DNA of 64,000 bases, taken from positions 89,450,215 through 89,514,214 of the forward strand of contig NC_133896.1 of NCBI RefSeq assembly GCF_964199755.1. The letters are read 5' to 3'. This stretch comes from Larus michahellis (Eukaryota > Chordata > Aves > Charadriiformes > Laridae). Shown here in pieces: positions 15,100 through 27,249 of the stretch. The notes under the pieces are model-generated. The model worked only from the letters and a program-made list of their open reading frames with translations. It had not been told where the DNA came from and ran no database searches. The translations under genes were made by a program, and so were the position numbers. Within the stretch, counting starts at the first letter, position 1; every line of letters starts with the position of its first letter.

Positions 15100-15215
15100 C
15101 AAATAGCAGAAAGACTATGATAATGTCGGTGCATTAAAAGGGTCATATCACTAATGAGAATTTGCTGTACCTATTATGTATATCCTTGCATACTGATAAT
15201 TAAGACACTCGGGTT
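15100..15215. promoter_or_regulatory. Enhancer-like conserved-noncoding candidate
   Basis: A short complex block reads GACTATGATAATGTCGGTGC, CATATCACTAATGAGAATTT and CATACTGATAATTAAGACAC, with repeated GATAAT/TAAT words. It shows no repeat or coding signal. Evidence is texture only. Confidence 0.25.
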
Positions 15216-15439
15216 GCCATGAACCATGGATGTAAGTCCTGGTTGTTATGATGGTGGTCAGCACCTCAGAAGAAACTAGATGCAACAGAGCTGTGAGAAA
15301 ATGGGCTTGGGTCCCAGAGAGCTGTTGTGAGACGGAGTGAACCTACACCCTCATGTAGCTCTCTCAGTAACGTCTTATGCCTTTCCTAAATGCCATCTCT
15401 TAGACTTTCATTATTTCAAGGGAATCTTGACACTTACTG

Positions 15440-15456
15440 AAAAAAAAAAAAAAAAA
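15440..15456. repeat. Poly-A tract
   Basis: This is seventeen consecutive A with no recognisable retroelement body upstream. Confidence 0.9.
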
Positions 15457-17929
15457 GCATGTAATATTTCCCCAAAAGAAAAAACAGAATAATGCAAACA
15501 ATCAAAAGCTCACAGAACAAAGAGTCCTTAATACTTATTTTTAATCTCCCAATTTTTAAATGTCCGGCATTTTGTAGGTGTTCAAGGTTGAAGATTGCAT
15601 TTATTTTGCCCTTTTCTGCTTCATGTTCAGATAAGCAAGAGTTATCTAGAAACATGCTGAACAGACTAGTTGGGTTGGTTGGTTTTCTGTTTTGTGTAAA
15701 GCAATAGATTACAGAAGGTTACATAGAGCATGGAAATGGTGTATCAGGGTCACATCGCCAGGAACCAAAATAGCACAGCATGCACAAGTGGAAATGAGTT
15801 ATGGGGACTTTTGCTAATATTTCTACAGTGTTGTGCCATCATAGATGAGATTAAAAATGTGGTGAGGGTGGGAACGTGGAGGGGAAATAGCTTTGAGGTA
15901 ATCTCTCCTGTACAATGACATCTAGGTCAAAAAAAGAATTAAAAAATCTCTTTTTTCATTTCCAGGGAAACAGACAGCCAGAGGACTGGGGGGTAAGGAG
16001 GCAAGGTGGGATTCTTGTCTAACATCAATATCTGTACCTACACTCCCTTCACAGTTAATGTAGAGAAATCAGTGGTTCCAGGCTGGGGGGTGCCGGTGTC
16101 ATTTTCGATACCCACATCAAGCAGAGATGCATTTACTGCAGAAGCAGCCTTTCTAGCTGAGTAGTTCATAGCTATAGATACCTAGGAGTACCTAACCTAG
16201 CTGAGATCCCACCTGTGGAGGTTGCCAGGGCCTGGAGACTAGTTGTCCAGCACCTGGAAGATATTTCCACAAACTGCATATTTTCAGGAAAGGGAAGCCA
16301 AATCTACTTGAAAAACTAGAATCCTCAACACATGGGCTTTTCCACCAAAACATCATCCCCTTCACAGAAAATGAAGAGTATGAACCCAAACTGTTTCTGA
16401 TACGTCTTTTTCCCACCAAGCATTCCAGAAGAGTTATTGATATACAGATGGATAACTAGTCACCATCAGGATTTCCTTTGTCCACAATTTTTAATTATTT
16501 TTTTTTTTTTTAAACAGGCTCTGGTAAGCTGCATTGTGAAAAAAAAAGTTCAGGTCTTTACATTTTGGGGACATTATTGCCAACCTGACCTTAATTGACA
16601 GAGATCACTTCACTTCTGGAAAGAATATGACCACTCCACATCCTCAAGCACATTTGCTCTTTAAATAAAGTCTGCAAAATTTCTCTGAAAATTTCCAACA
16701 GGATATATCAATTCAGAAGTAGCAGTAAAAAAAAACCCAACCAAACATCACCACTCAACTGCAGCTCAAAATAAGGCAGATGTTCCTTGCAGGATTTTCC
16801 ACCTCTCTTTCTTAAGTTACTACATAAAATCTAATCACACTGTGTAGTTGCTGCAATATGCACAACATTCATCACTGAAGTTTTCATTAGTTAAAATTCA
16901 TTCCCAACAGTAAAAACACAGATGGCTCCTAAAAGCAGCTTCTTCTGTACCAAACTGTCCTATCCATCTTCATCACATGCTTTGCAGGCACTTAACAGAA
17001 TACTTATAAAACCTGGCCTCCTTTGTGGTGCAATGCTGAACATTTAAAAGTATATGCTGTCATTTGACCAGCTGCAGGACTAGAGCGAGTTTGATTCAAG
17101 GGGTTGTGTCAATGGGTTTTCTTGAGATCTTTGACATCAGAGCAGCATATCTAAAAGATGTCAGTAATCCCCATAAATCAATTCCCCAACGCTGACTCTC
17201 TCTCTCAGTGGATAACGAAGAGTCATTTGCTCACTTAGGCTTCCAAATAGGAAATATTATTACATTTCATGAAACGCTTTTAAAAAATGTGCTTATGGTG
17301 CGCTGAGTTTTTCACCTTGAGAAAATCTGCACGGTGCTACTGCCGTTTTCTCCGCAAGCTATGTTCGAGAGGATGCTGGTGGGGGTTTTCCCCACTTGCC
17401 TGGGTGGACGGGCCGCTCCGTGGGGGTGGCGCAGAAGGTGCTGAGTGAAGGCACAGAGGCACGAGCCCCGCGATTCCCCCTTTCGTGGTCTCTGCTGCAA
17501 ATGTGCACTCTGCTTTTCTGCAGATGTCTAGTAATGAGGTAAGTGCTCGCAATACCAGCAGCTGGGTGACTGGTAGGAGAGTGGCACAGCTACTAATGAA
17601 ACACTTGAAATGGCCATTATTCTTACAGAACTAATGAGAATTAGAGTGGAAAAGTGAGACCGAGTCAGTCACACGCTGATATATTTATACAAATGAGATC
17701 TACCTATCCGGTCTGCTTCTACCAGCTGCTTTTGTTAAAGATGGATTGGGAACCAGACTGAAAGAAGATTTTCTTGGCATGAGAAATGATGTGCAGAATA
17801 ATTAATCCTTTTTTCCGTACTTGCTTACAATGTTCACATAAACAAGCACCCTCTCCCTTTTTCTCATGTTCACACATGCTCGCATCATTCTTTCCCATCA
17901 TCTAAAATATTAATTTCCTTAAGAACTTC

Positions 17930-18145
17930 TAGCTATAAAACATCAGACTAACATTCATCAAGAGTTATCAAAAGAGCTGCTGATCAGACAAAATTATCCC
18001 TGCTAGCATCTGAATTAGCATCAGACTGATAAATATGTGTTACTCCGAAATTGCTGGTCTTGCAAAGCATGAATGGCTAAAAGGTCTTAATTTGACATCA
18101 CACAGATTACCGCTGGACCTTGTGGCACATCAGCAAGAGTCAGGA
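17930..18145. promoter_or_regulatory. Enhancer-like conserved-noncoding candidate
   Basis: This is a complex block with clustered developmental transcription-factor-like words: CATCAGACTAACATTCATCA, GAATTAGCATCAGACTGATA, AAATATGTGTTACTCC and TTAATTTGACATCACAC. CATCAGACT appears at its start and GCATCAGACTGAT in its middle. No repeats or frames are present. Confidence 0.35.
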
Positions 18146-19680
18146 CACCATCCATGCCCTAGGAGTCAAAGTTTAATTGAATTCTAAGAGCAAAGGACTG
18201 GACTTCAGAAGTGGGTTTCCTTTTCCATCAAAAAACATGTACTCTTCATCTTTTTGACTTCTAAGAAAGAAAGTTATAATGAAAAAAGCAATGCACATTC
18301 TAATATTTAATTGGGGGCACAAGTATTTCAGCAAAATTTCCTCAGCACAAAGACAGGGATAGAAGGGAATTTAATTACAAAACTTATTGAAAACGTGTTA
18401 GTTTTACTATTCCTCCTTCTGTCATATTTCTCCTTTAAGCATAATGGAAAAACTTGCAGACCGGGTATTCTAATGAAAATGGCAGCTTATGAACATAAGC
18501 CCCTGAACATACTGCAAGCAGCAAACCTATTTAAAAAATCTCCCTTTGTCTCCATGACAAATTATTTCTACCCATAATTGCACTAACACACTAGGTACTA
18601 GGCTGCTAAGCATAATATGTACTGCATAGAGCACTGAGACTTATTTTGGGGTCTGGTTTAAGAGGATGTAACATCATTTATTTCAAAGGAAATCTTTCAA
18701 GGCTGCCTTTCATCTTACATCCTTGCATCAAAATTAAATAGTAAACTGGTTCTGAAAAATAAGCACCTTCAAAACCAAATCTCTGCTCAGTAAGCCAAAG
18801 GCGCAGTTATCAGCCTACTGAGATTATCACAAGCACTAGGAAATCCCACAGAGGCACCTAAACCTTTCAAAGTTTGATCAAAATGTCACTGGGGCATCTG
18901 AGCGGGAATGACACTGGCAGCTCCCAAATTCTCAGTCTCATGAAGACGCCCATGGACACGTTCCGTTCCCCTCCCTAAAACTACAGGTGCGCTGCCAGTT
19001 AAGCGCGTGCAGGGCCGCAACAGCATGTTGTCCAGCTATCTGTTGGGAACGCCAGCACCTGAGTGAAATACTCAGTTAAATACTTAACAAACAGATTTAG
19101 TCATTCCTCCAGTTCATGCGCTATCCTAGAAATGACCATCAAACTTTTAGAAATATCTTTGTTACGCAAAGGAGCCTGAGGTCAGATATTTCCACATACA
19201 GACCACTCACTATTACCAACCACTACAATGGCGTGGCACGTTCTCTGTCAGCTATTCACAATTCATGCTGTATGATCGATTACTTAACTCACTGGGTATT
19301 ACTTCTCCTCCCAGGGAGCTTTCAAAATGGCTGATTAGCATTTATAGAAGGAATATTTTGGGAACCACTCCGTTGCCTGGATATTTGCTGGTAAATATTT
19401 TTTTCGCACAAACACAAGTCCTTTCTACAAAACTCAGACATTAAAAGAATGAAAAAGAAAATGGTTCCAAATATAGCAGGTCAGTATGTTATCTTCATTT
19501 GATTTCAAGTAATAATGATAGTCTATTAATAACAACAGCAGGAACAGCAAATGTAAGAATCATAAAAATTAATGTGGTAGTTGTGGGACAATATGAACCA
19601 AAACTGGAGAGAGAGGCTGCACTGAAAAAATTATTATTCTAAGAAGAATTTGTTTAATACATTATTTTACACCTATAATG

Positions 19681-19752
19681 AAAGAAAAAAAGAAAACCAA
19701 CAAAAAAAAAACCCAAACAAAAAAACCCCCCACACCAAAAAAAAGTCCATTC
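19681..19752. repeat. A/C low-complexity stretch
   Basis: The sequence is almost only A and C, with G in the first 20 bp (AAGAAAACCAACAAAAAAAA, then CCC and AAAC words). It is a simple-sequence region without element hallmarks. Confidence 0.85.
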
Positions 19753-21337
19753 TCCTTTGCATTTCTTTTCCCCTGAGAGCCCAAAAATGATCTCCTTAGT
19801 CTGAACATTAATTTCATCCAAAGGGCTGCTGTGTTTTAACCAAAGATGATATAAAGTATTAAGCCACGTTGGGCTTTATGAAGTCAGAGAAAGAAGTAAT
19901 TAAAGATTAAATTCTGCTAGCAATCCATCATGCTGCCTTCAAGGTAGTTTTGAATTGAGGTATTAGACTTTGGGAATACCTCTTTCTACCCAATTCACAC
20001 AGTGTCATTTTTTAGCTCCCAGCTGGAAGTTGTTACCCAGCACTACTGCTGCTTCTCGTGGGAGGGAGCCCACCATCCCAGTTCCAGGGAACGTCTGTTG
20101 AGAACCGTCTTCCTTGCTTAGGCATAAATCAGTGCATGTGACCTTCAACACGTTCCCCTGATTACAAGAGGAACCGAGTGCCTTGAAACTTTATGAAGAA
20201 CCCCTCAGTCATATCGGGAATGAAATCGCTTTAAAAAAAGCCATGATTCGGGGGTATCAGTACTTCAGCTCTTTGGCTGCAAAATGGGACTAGCTGCACA
20301 CAAGACAGCATCAAAACAGATAAAAAAGAAAGCAGAAGAACGATAACATCACAAACACAACCAAAAATGTTGCAAAAAACCTCAGAATGTGTAATTTGCT
20401 TCAGTTCAGATGGAATGAATAGCAGAGCTGGGAATTGAAAGCAGAAAGCAGATCTTCTGGCCTTAATTTTGAAAATATCTGTATCCAGCACTACCTTTCC
20501 CAAATGAGAATTGATAGAAAAGCAGCTGTTTGATTCCTTCTTCCTCCTAAGGAAAAATCTCACTGTAAACAAGATGATAAAGCGAGGCAGGATCTAATCA
20601 GGACCGAGACAACGTCTGGCAGGGCTATCAGTCTTGATGCTCCAAGAGCTCTTCAAGGACACAAGGGAAGGCATTTGCGCCCCAGTCCGTGAGTCTGTCT
20701 CAAAGGCTAGCTTTGCCCAGCAGTTGTGGTAATTGGATGAAATAAATCCCTGAGGGAGCTGGGAAGGGGTGTTTTGAGTGTGGGTGGCAGGGAACGATTT
20801 AGCTTCAGTAATAACTGATATAGCTGGGCTTCAAAAGCCATGCTAATCTTCACAGAAAAGATTAAAAAAAAGCTTTGATGAAAAAACAAGTTTACATTAA
20901 AAAGAAAAAAAAAAACATGGAAAGGATACCCAGAATCAGTTTTAAGCAATCTGATTTTTGATGAGATTAGAGCCATCCTATGTTTTACAACAGCAAGGAG
21001 CAGACAACAAAAGCCCTTAACTCCTGTTACGCTCCAGCAAAATTGCAAAATCAGTACCATTACGATCTCACTAAAACAAAACTACATCTGCCAGTTTTTA
21101 CACAACTAATCAAGAGTCTGGAGTAAACCAAGGTGCATTCTGACTCCATTTGCATTGAAACTGCTATATAACACAGAGACCTTCCCGCGTGTAACCACCT
21201 ACTCTAGCTCCTGCAAACAGCCTGCACGGCCACCTGCTTCAGTGTCCAGACAAGTTTTCAAATGCTTTTGGTCCTTCCACCAGAGCCTGGTTTTCCCCAG
21301 AAGGACCTCACAGTCAGAAACTATTTTCATGACATCC

Positions 21338-21386
21338 TCTTTTTTTTTTTTTATTTTAATTACTTGGGTTTCTTTTTTTTTCCTCC
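21338..21386. repeat. T-rich low-complexity tract
   Basis: Thirteen T are followed by ATTTTAATTACTTGGG and a second T run ending TTCCTCC. Open frames across it on both strands give Phe or Lys runs and are not genes. Confidence 0.8.
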
Positions 21387-22227
21387 TTCCCTCTATATAT
21401 TTGGAATAATTTGCAAATGTGACTATAGCTGGTTTTCTTTCCCACATCACTATCTTTTGTGGTATTTGCCAGACGTAGGCACCTCCTTTTCAGCAAGCTA
21501 AAGAGCTTTACAGGCTGCTGGTCATCTGCAGATTTAGATTTAAAAGATGTGAACTCTTTTACTGTGCTTCAGATTAACCACAGTAGGAGAGAAACACTTC
21601 ACCATGGAAAGGCAGACAACAAAGAGTGCAGAGATTTCACCGGCAATGAGATATTATGACAAACTAGATAAATAGACTCAGGTATTTAGAGAGGATAGAT
21701 AGGGCGCCCAGCTTTAAAAAACAGGCAGTTTCTTCCTCTCTAAAAATTTCAGACCTACTACAAAATACAACCAGCTGGCAGGAGCACTACACTGCTTCCC
21801 TTGGTACAGGTGTCGTCACAAATAAGAAAGAGAGGAGACACATAAATAGCGCTGGATGTCCAGTGAGAAAAACTTCTCTAGATCTTGCCTGAGAAGGGGG
21901 CAGTGCAACCCATCATAGGAGAGGAGCGTGGCTCTTTCCAGAAGCACAGCCGGCACCGTTAGATATGAAAGTGGGGACAGTCCAAGTCGTACTCCAATTA
22001 GATTGGTAATGAGCAGCTCTTCAATACCAACAGAGGCTTTCGTTCAAGAAGGATGGGGAGTCTGGGCAAGGCAGATTTTCAAGAGTAAGGCAAGTTGTGG
22101 AGCATTCAAAGAGATACAGTGCTGTGTTGGCCATTTCCTTTTCCACTGCTAAATGGTGATGAATGGGGGTAGACCACAGCCAATCTGGAAGAATAAGGAA
22201 GTGCAAAGAGTAGCCAACAGCAAAGGG

Positions 22228-22275
22228 GAAAAAATAAAAATAAAAAAAAAAAAGAAAAGAAAGAAAGAAAAAAAA
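22228..22275. repeat. A-rich low-complexity tract
   Basis: AAAAATAAAAATAAAAAAAA grades into AAAGAAAAGAAAGAAAG. The minus-strand frames 22106-22456 and 22149-22403 translate this into Phe/Ser runs and are artefacts. Confidence 0.85.
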
Positions 22276-22984
22276 CTATGCCTTTGAGAAGAATAACATG
22301 CCAGAGCCCACAGAGGAGCATATGGGAACATTCCCAGAAAAGCGGAGAGGAAAGCGTTACATTTAAAACTGAAACAAAGAACAGAACGAAGATTGCACTG
22401 CATCCACTGAGAGGTAATAAGATGTCATTTCCAGTACACAAGATAAAAGAGTTCAACTGAAAATAGTCAGCAGTAACTCAGAGAAAGTAGAGGCAAGTTG
22501 GCGATAGCAGAGGCAGCGATAACAGAATATGTAAATTAGTTGCTTACTTTCCTGATCACATGGGGAGATGAGGAACTGATGTGAAGGAAACTGAATTTTA
22601 TTTTTCAGGAAGAGATAGTAGGAACTAGGACAAATCAGGCTAGTAAAAAAATTAACAAAAAACACTGGGTCCTTACAAACTTCACCACAGATTCTGGCAG
22701 AGGCTCAAGTGGAAATGCTTTCACAGCCAGGGAATAATCTGAGTGCGTGACAAAAATTCCTACTACGTGACGCTGAGTGAAGGACCCAGAGACTGTTAAA
22801 AGGCTAAAAATTGATCTTTAGCTGTGGAGAGAACATTAATTAGAGCAACAAGATGGACTCTAATATGCAACTTAGTCTGGAAAAAAAAATACATACTTTA
22901 AATGGATTTATGAAAGAAGACATGTCAAAACTGAATCTGGTAATGCTTAAGAGGCAAATGTTAATTAAGGACACAAAAGAGCCT

Positions 22985-23110
22985 GTGTGGGACTTGAGTT
23001 GGTACCCTGGGCTAGAGGTCAGAAAACAAGTTCTGATCCCAGCTCGATCTCTGACCCTTGGGGGATCACACATGTCAAACCTCTGCTCTTTGTCTCATTT
23101 CATTTATTCA
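22985..23110 (+). mobile_element. Ancient MIR/CORE-type SINE fragment
   Basis: The plus strand shows the tRNA-derived pattern GGGCTAGAGGTCAGAA, a B-box-like GTTCTGATCCCAGCTC, then TCTGACCCTTGGGGGATCAC, AACCTCTGCTCTTTGTCTCA and TTTCAT. These follow in order the MIR words 'ggttctaatcccagctct', 'tgtgaccttgggcaagtcac' and 'aacctctctgtgcctcagtttcctcat', with one deletion after the B box. The 3' half is not recognisable. The two overlapping plus-strand frames at 22853-23232 run through it and are not genes. Confidence 0.55.
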
Positions 23111-26104
23111 CCAGCAAACTTCGGGGCCAGCGCGGTTCCTCACACACCACAGACAGCACACCTCCATTATGGATCCAGAGCATAACTCACTCAGTTGCAT
23201 CACATAAAAGCAATGAAATCCAAAGACAATAGGGCACAAAGTAAAGCAGCAGGTGACTTAGCGACTAGAGGAAAATCCTAGAAACACTTTTTATTGAAGA
23301 GCAAGAACAAGAGTAAGTGCTGCAGAAGGAGAACCACGGGAGAAAGTAACAAAGGCTGTGGTTATCACAGCACACGCTGTATCAACAGTGAGCTGTAGTA
23401 AATGACTGGGAAAGTGTAGAAGACAGAAGACAGAAATCAAATTGAGAAGAGCACAGGAAGGATAGCAACAGCGGCAGATACAGGCTGCGCAATGTACAGC
23501 CTGACGCACATGAATATTCACAGGTCCCTGTTGGGGAAAGTGCCAGACATGTTTTAGGCTATCCATTTGCTTTCAGCAGAAATTCTCTGAATCCTTCTTG
23601 TCCTGGAGAAACATTTCATGCAAACTTTCCACACTGTTGTACAAGTGAGTGCAGAGTTCTTATACAGGGCTTTTTCTTTTCCTGCCGCATAAATGTAGCC
23701 CTTAACCAGGTTTCCTCTGTTGACAGGTATTCCCCAATCTTTTCTTTCAATTGTGCACTTCCAGTTATTTTCCTTCTAGTAATCTTCTTGGAGAAGAAAA
23801 TGAACATGGCATGAGCAAACAAAGCAGAATGAATGCACTTTAAAACATGTGTGTAGAGGACATATTTTATGTATTTATGCTGTAAGCTACGGCACTGTAT
23901 AGAGAGATCCAATCTCACTTTAAAGAAGTTACCTCAGGTTTGCAATCCCTCTGCCAGCCTGGTGCACAGCGTGGGGTAATTCTCCTGCCAGCAGCAGGAG
24001 TGGAACCAGTCTGCTTTGAGATCCCCGTTACTTCATTCAGGCTGTGGGCCGATAAACTGCTTTCTTTAGCTGCCAGTGGTCTGAGTGGACACCGGGGCAA
24101 ATTCAGTGGTCACAGGAATTTTTTTTGTTTTTATTGTGAACACTGATAGGTGAGCAGTTGAGCAAGTGATGAGATAATCCACTGAGTCAGTGGAGGCAAG
24201 AGGTTGGTAATCCCCACCGGTGTTGAGCAGGAGTTTCCTTGCTGTTTACAAGCAGTGGGAAATGTTTCCTCCCAGCTCAGCATCAGCTGGAGCCCTCCTG
24301 ATCCTGCTCTCAATGAAAGCTCGTCATCTCTGGGTAACATCACCCAGGACACAACAAACACGCCCCAACTCTCCATTGTGCAAAACCTTACATACTTCCA
24401 AAAGCAAGAGGTAGCTTGCAATATTTCTTGAGCATTAACACTTGTTAAAATAGAACTTTTACCCTAAACCTGCATTTTTCCTTTCAGGTCTGTCCTAAGA
24501 CCTGATGGACGTGGCGACCTCGTGCTCCCTCTGGTCTCCAGTGGGCTGGGTGCCCACCAGAGCTGGCTCTTCCACAGCCCCAGTGACACCGACTGAAGCA
24601 GGCACCGAGCTCACGTGGGAGGGAGCGTGCGCAGGTCAGACCATGCTTCCTCTATCACACCCACATAAAATCTCTGCTCCGGGCTGAACTGCTGAAGCTT
24701 TCTTGTTTCTTACAGAAAATTTGTGAGATTGTTTTCCAGGTACCTTTAAAAGCTCTGTATTCCTTAGGAGGGCTCAAAGCATATTCAGTCATCCCTGGGA
24801 TACTTTAACCGGTATATCCACATTAGAATAACATCGTATTTAAAATAAAAAAATGGCCATAACCTGCAGGTACAGCTCAGAAAAAGTAAGAATAGTGCTG
24901 AATCCATTGTTACAGGACAGCACGTTGCCTATTGTTATAAAATGGTGTTGTCACATTTTGAAGTGTTTGCTTATCCCTGGCTGTTCTATTAAGGATGAGA
25001 AATTAAGAAGCCAGAGAAAAATCTAGTGAAAGCTGCTGATTTGGGAAGCTTAGCAGTACAGAAAGTCCTAACAGCTCTAGCCCCCATATCATCTTCTTGT
25101 GAGGGAGCAAAAAGTTGACCTTGTAGTGACATGGAGTGCTCTATAAAGAGTGAAAAAGTCCTTACAGAGAAGAATTTATGACATGGACCAGAGACAACAC
25201 ACGGAAAGGTTCAGGTTGTCAAGGAAGTTCAGTAAAATATCCTTTTGCGAAGACCAACTAGTCTGCTGTGCTAATAAATTTGGACAGGCTGATGGGCAAT
25301 TTTGGTGAGCAAGGAAGAAGTGGGTACACTACTGCCAAGTTGAAGACCAGAGGTCTTACCTAGCGTTCGGATGTTTTCTACCTTTTCTAGTTACTATGAT
25401 TTTAGATCTCATGTCTCTAGCTCACAGAAACTGAGGCATGTCTCTCTTCTTTTTTTTTTTTTCCTTCCTTTTGAAAAAAAGTTATTTCTACCTTTATTTC
25501 TACCTAGCCACAACTAGTTTTAATATCACGATCAGATGTTAAGTCCTTCAGGGGGAGGTTTCTGTATTAAACGAGCTACTTTCATGCTCAAATGAATGAG
25601 ACCAGACAATCAATCTGAGGAGTCAATATTTAAGACACTTGATGGGCTGTACTTCTGGTTATTAACTCTGCCTGACTGTGGAACAAGATGTTTTTGTTTA
25701 AGAAACCAGAATATGGTCTTCAGCATCTCGCACATTTCAGTATTTTATTTTTTTCCCCAAAAAACAGTTTCCTTTCTACACTGACGGTGTGGGAATTCCC
25801 CCTCATCACTCCCATAAATCTCTGAAATTATGACAGTATTGTAGTACAATGGCATGTAGAAATCCCAGCTTCTACCAGGGCCTCATTGTAACAATCCCAG
25901 CATATTCACAAAGTTAAAAATATTCCCTGTTATAGTCTAAGTATAGGAAAGAAGGAAAAAGGAGAAACAAAATCACCTTGTTTTGTAGCCAAGGAACCAA
26001 AGCTCCAGGACATTCAGAAACAGCCCCCTGGAGCCAGTTAACATTTTTAACAGTCTTAAAACAAGACTCAGTCTTATGTGACAAAATATCCAAGAACTGC
26101 AGTT

Positions 26105-26152
26105 CAATTTTTAGACATGATGATCTCCAGAGGTTCTATGATTATATGATTT
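26105..26152 (+). mobile_element. Possible decayed CR1 3' tail
   Basis: The words GATGATCTCCAGAGGTTC followed by TATGATTATATGATTT resemble the last part of a CR1 element (GATCTCCAGAGGTC, then repeated TTCTATGAT) with an internal deletion. It is too short and divergent to be sure. Confidence 0.3.
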
Positions 26153-26417
26153 CTGCCCCACCTAAACCAAAGGCACTCACAGAGCCCCTGAGCTGAGCAC
26201 CACGTTATACACCTTTTCTCTCCCTCATCCCTATCCAATATATTAACTTCAAAGTGGTTTCTCCAATATTTGGCACAGCTGTTATCATTGGGATCAAGCA
26301 AAGAATAGATGCCATATCCTACAACGGCCTCCAGTGTGCCATGAGAAACTAACAGAAGAAATAATACAATAAAAAATAATCTCTACCTTAAATCTTTTTC
26401 CTTCTGCTTTTCACTTC

Positions 26418-26470
26418 TCATTGTCAACAGGTCTGTTAACTTGCCCAGGTTCACCTATCAGTCCTTATGT
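26418..26470 (-). mobile_element. Possible MIR-like SINE fragment in reverse
   Basis: The plus-strand words CAGGTCTGTTAACTTGCCCA and GGTTCACCTATCAG resemble the reverse complement of the central MIR region ('gaggttaagtgacttgcccaaggtcacacagct'). Divergence is high and no B box is visible. Confidence 0.25.
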
Positions 26471-27142
26471 CTTCAAATCAGCAAAACGTCCAAGTTTGTC
26501 TCTGTATCTATTCCTATTCAAGCAAGCAGGGAGATACACATTTCACATTAATGTTTTTTGCTTAAATCCTGTAGGTCGTAATATCTTCAAAATGTGTTAG
26601 ACAAGCCTTAGGAGCATAACTTTTTTCCTTATTAATGATAGATAGTTGATAAAAGATGACGGCTAGTAAACAAATACATGCCAAAAATTTCTCCTCTTTT
26701 TATCGATAGTAGAGGTGATGATGCCTGACTCTCCTTATTAAAAGGCTTTCCCTGACACACAAATTAATTGAACATAAAGCACTGGAGACTAAGCTTCTGG
26801 ATTGCTTTTTGAATGCGACAAGATTAATCATGTTCTTTAGCATAAGTCTTGGCAGGGGTGAAGGAACATTGATTTGCCATTTAAAGTTTCGAAAAACTGT
26901 TTTACTGAGAAATCGCTGAGATACCACGATATCACACATAGTTTGGAGGATGATATTACAAATTTTCAGAGGTTATTCTAGTATTTGGCCATGCCTTTGC
27001 CACTCTGGCAAAACATCATATTAACTTGGCTAATAACATATCTCTGAACACAACTTAGACATGTTGTTTGTATGTATGTATGGAGAGTTTGGCAGCTGCC
27101 TTCCCTAAGTACCTTATTTACTCTTGGCTTACTCTATTACAG

Positions 27143-27249
27143 GTTTGCAAAGGAAAACCCAGCTTTCCTGCCTGCGTTTCTTCTCCAAAGTGCTAAGTGT
27201 TGTGTAGTCACACGGGGAGCTGAGAGAGCGTGCCTAGGATCACAGGCAG
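27143..27249 (+). other. Orphan exon candidate (107 nt)
   Basis: The acceptor is TTGGCTTACTCTATTACAG and the donor is CAG|GTAAGG, one of the best donors noticed. One frame is open across it. The peptide (RFAKENPAFLPAFLLQSAKC…) matches no family I know. It could be a lncRNA exon or chance. Confidence 0.15.

Larger units (their letters stand above)
13780..17929. other. Intergenic DNA with one microexon-like site
   Basis: Unique sequence, with the short plus frame at 14235-14579 (114 codons, no domain), an enhancer-like block at 15100-15215, poly-T near 16498-16511, a small GC-rich patch at 17330-17480, and a 15-nt microexon-like segment at 17524-17538. Confidence 0.55.
18146..22984. other. Intergenic DNA, nothing recognised
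   Basis: Apart from the low-complexity tracts listed separately, this is unique AT-rich sequence. Minus frames 20231-20572 and 20707-21060 are the longest and are Phe/Leu-rich without a domain. Confidence 0.6.

Noticed and set aside
24204..24431. Frame with SQLSISWSPPDPALN reminiscent of a fibronectin-type edge
   Set aside because: It lacks the conserved Trp/Tyr/Leu spacing of the fold and has no flanking splice sites in the right phase.
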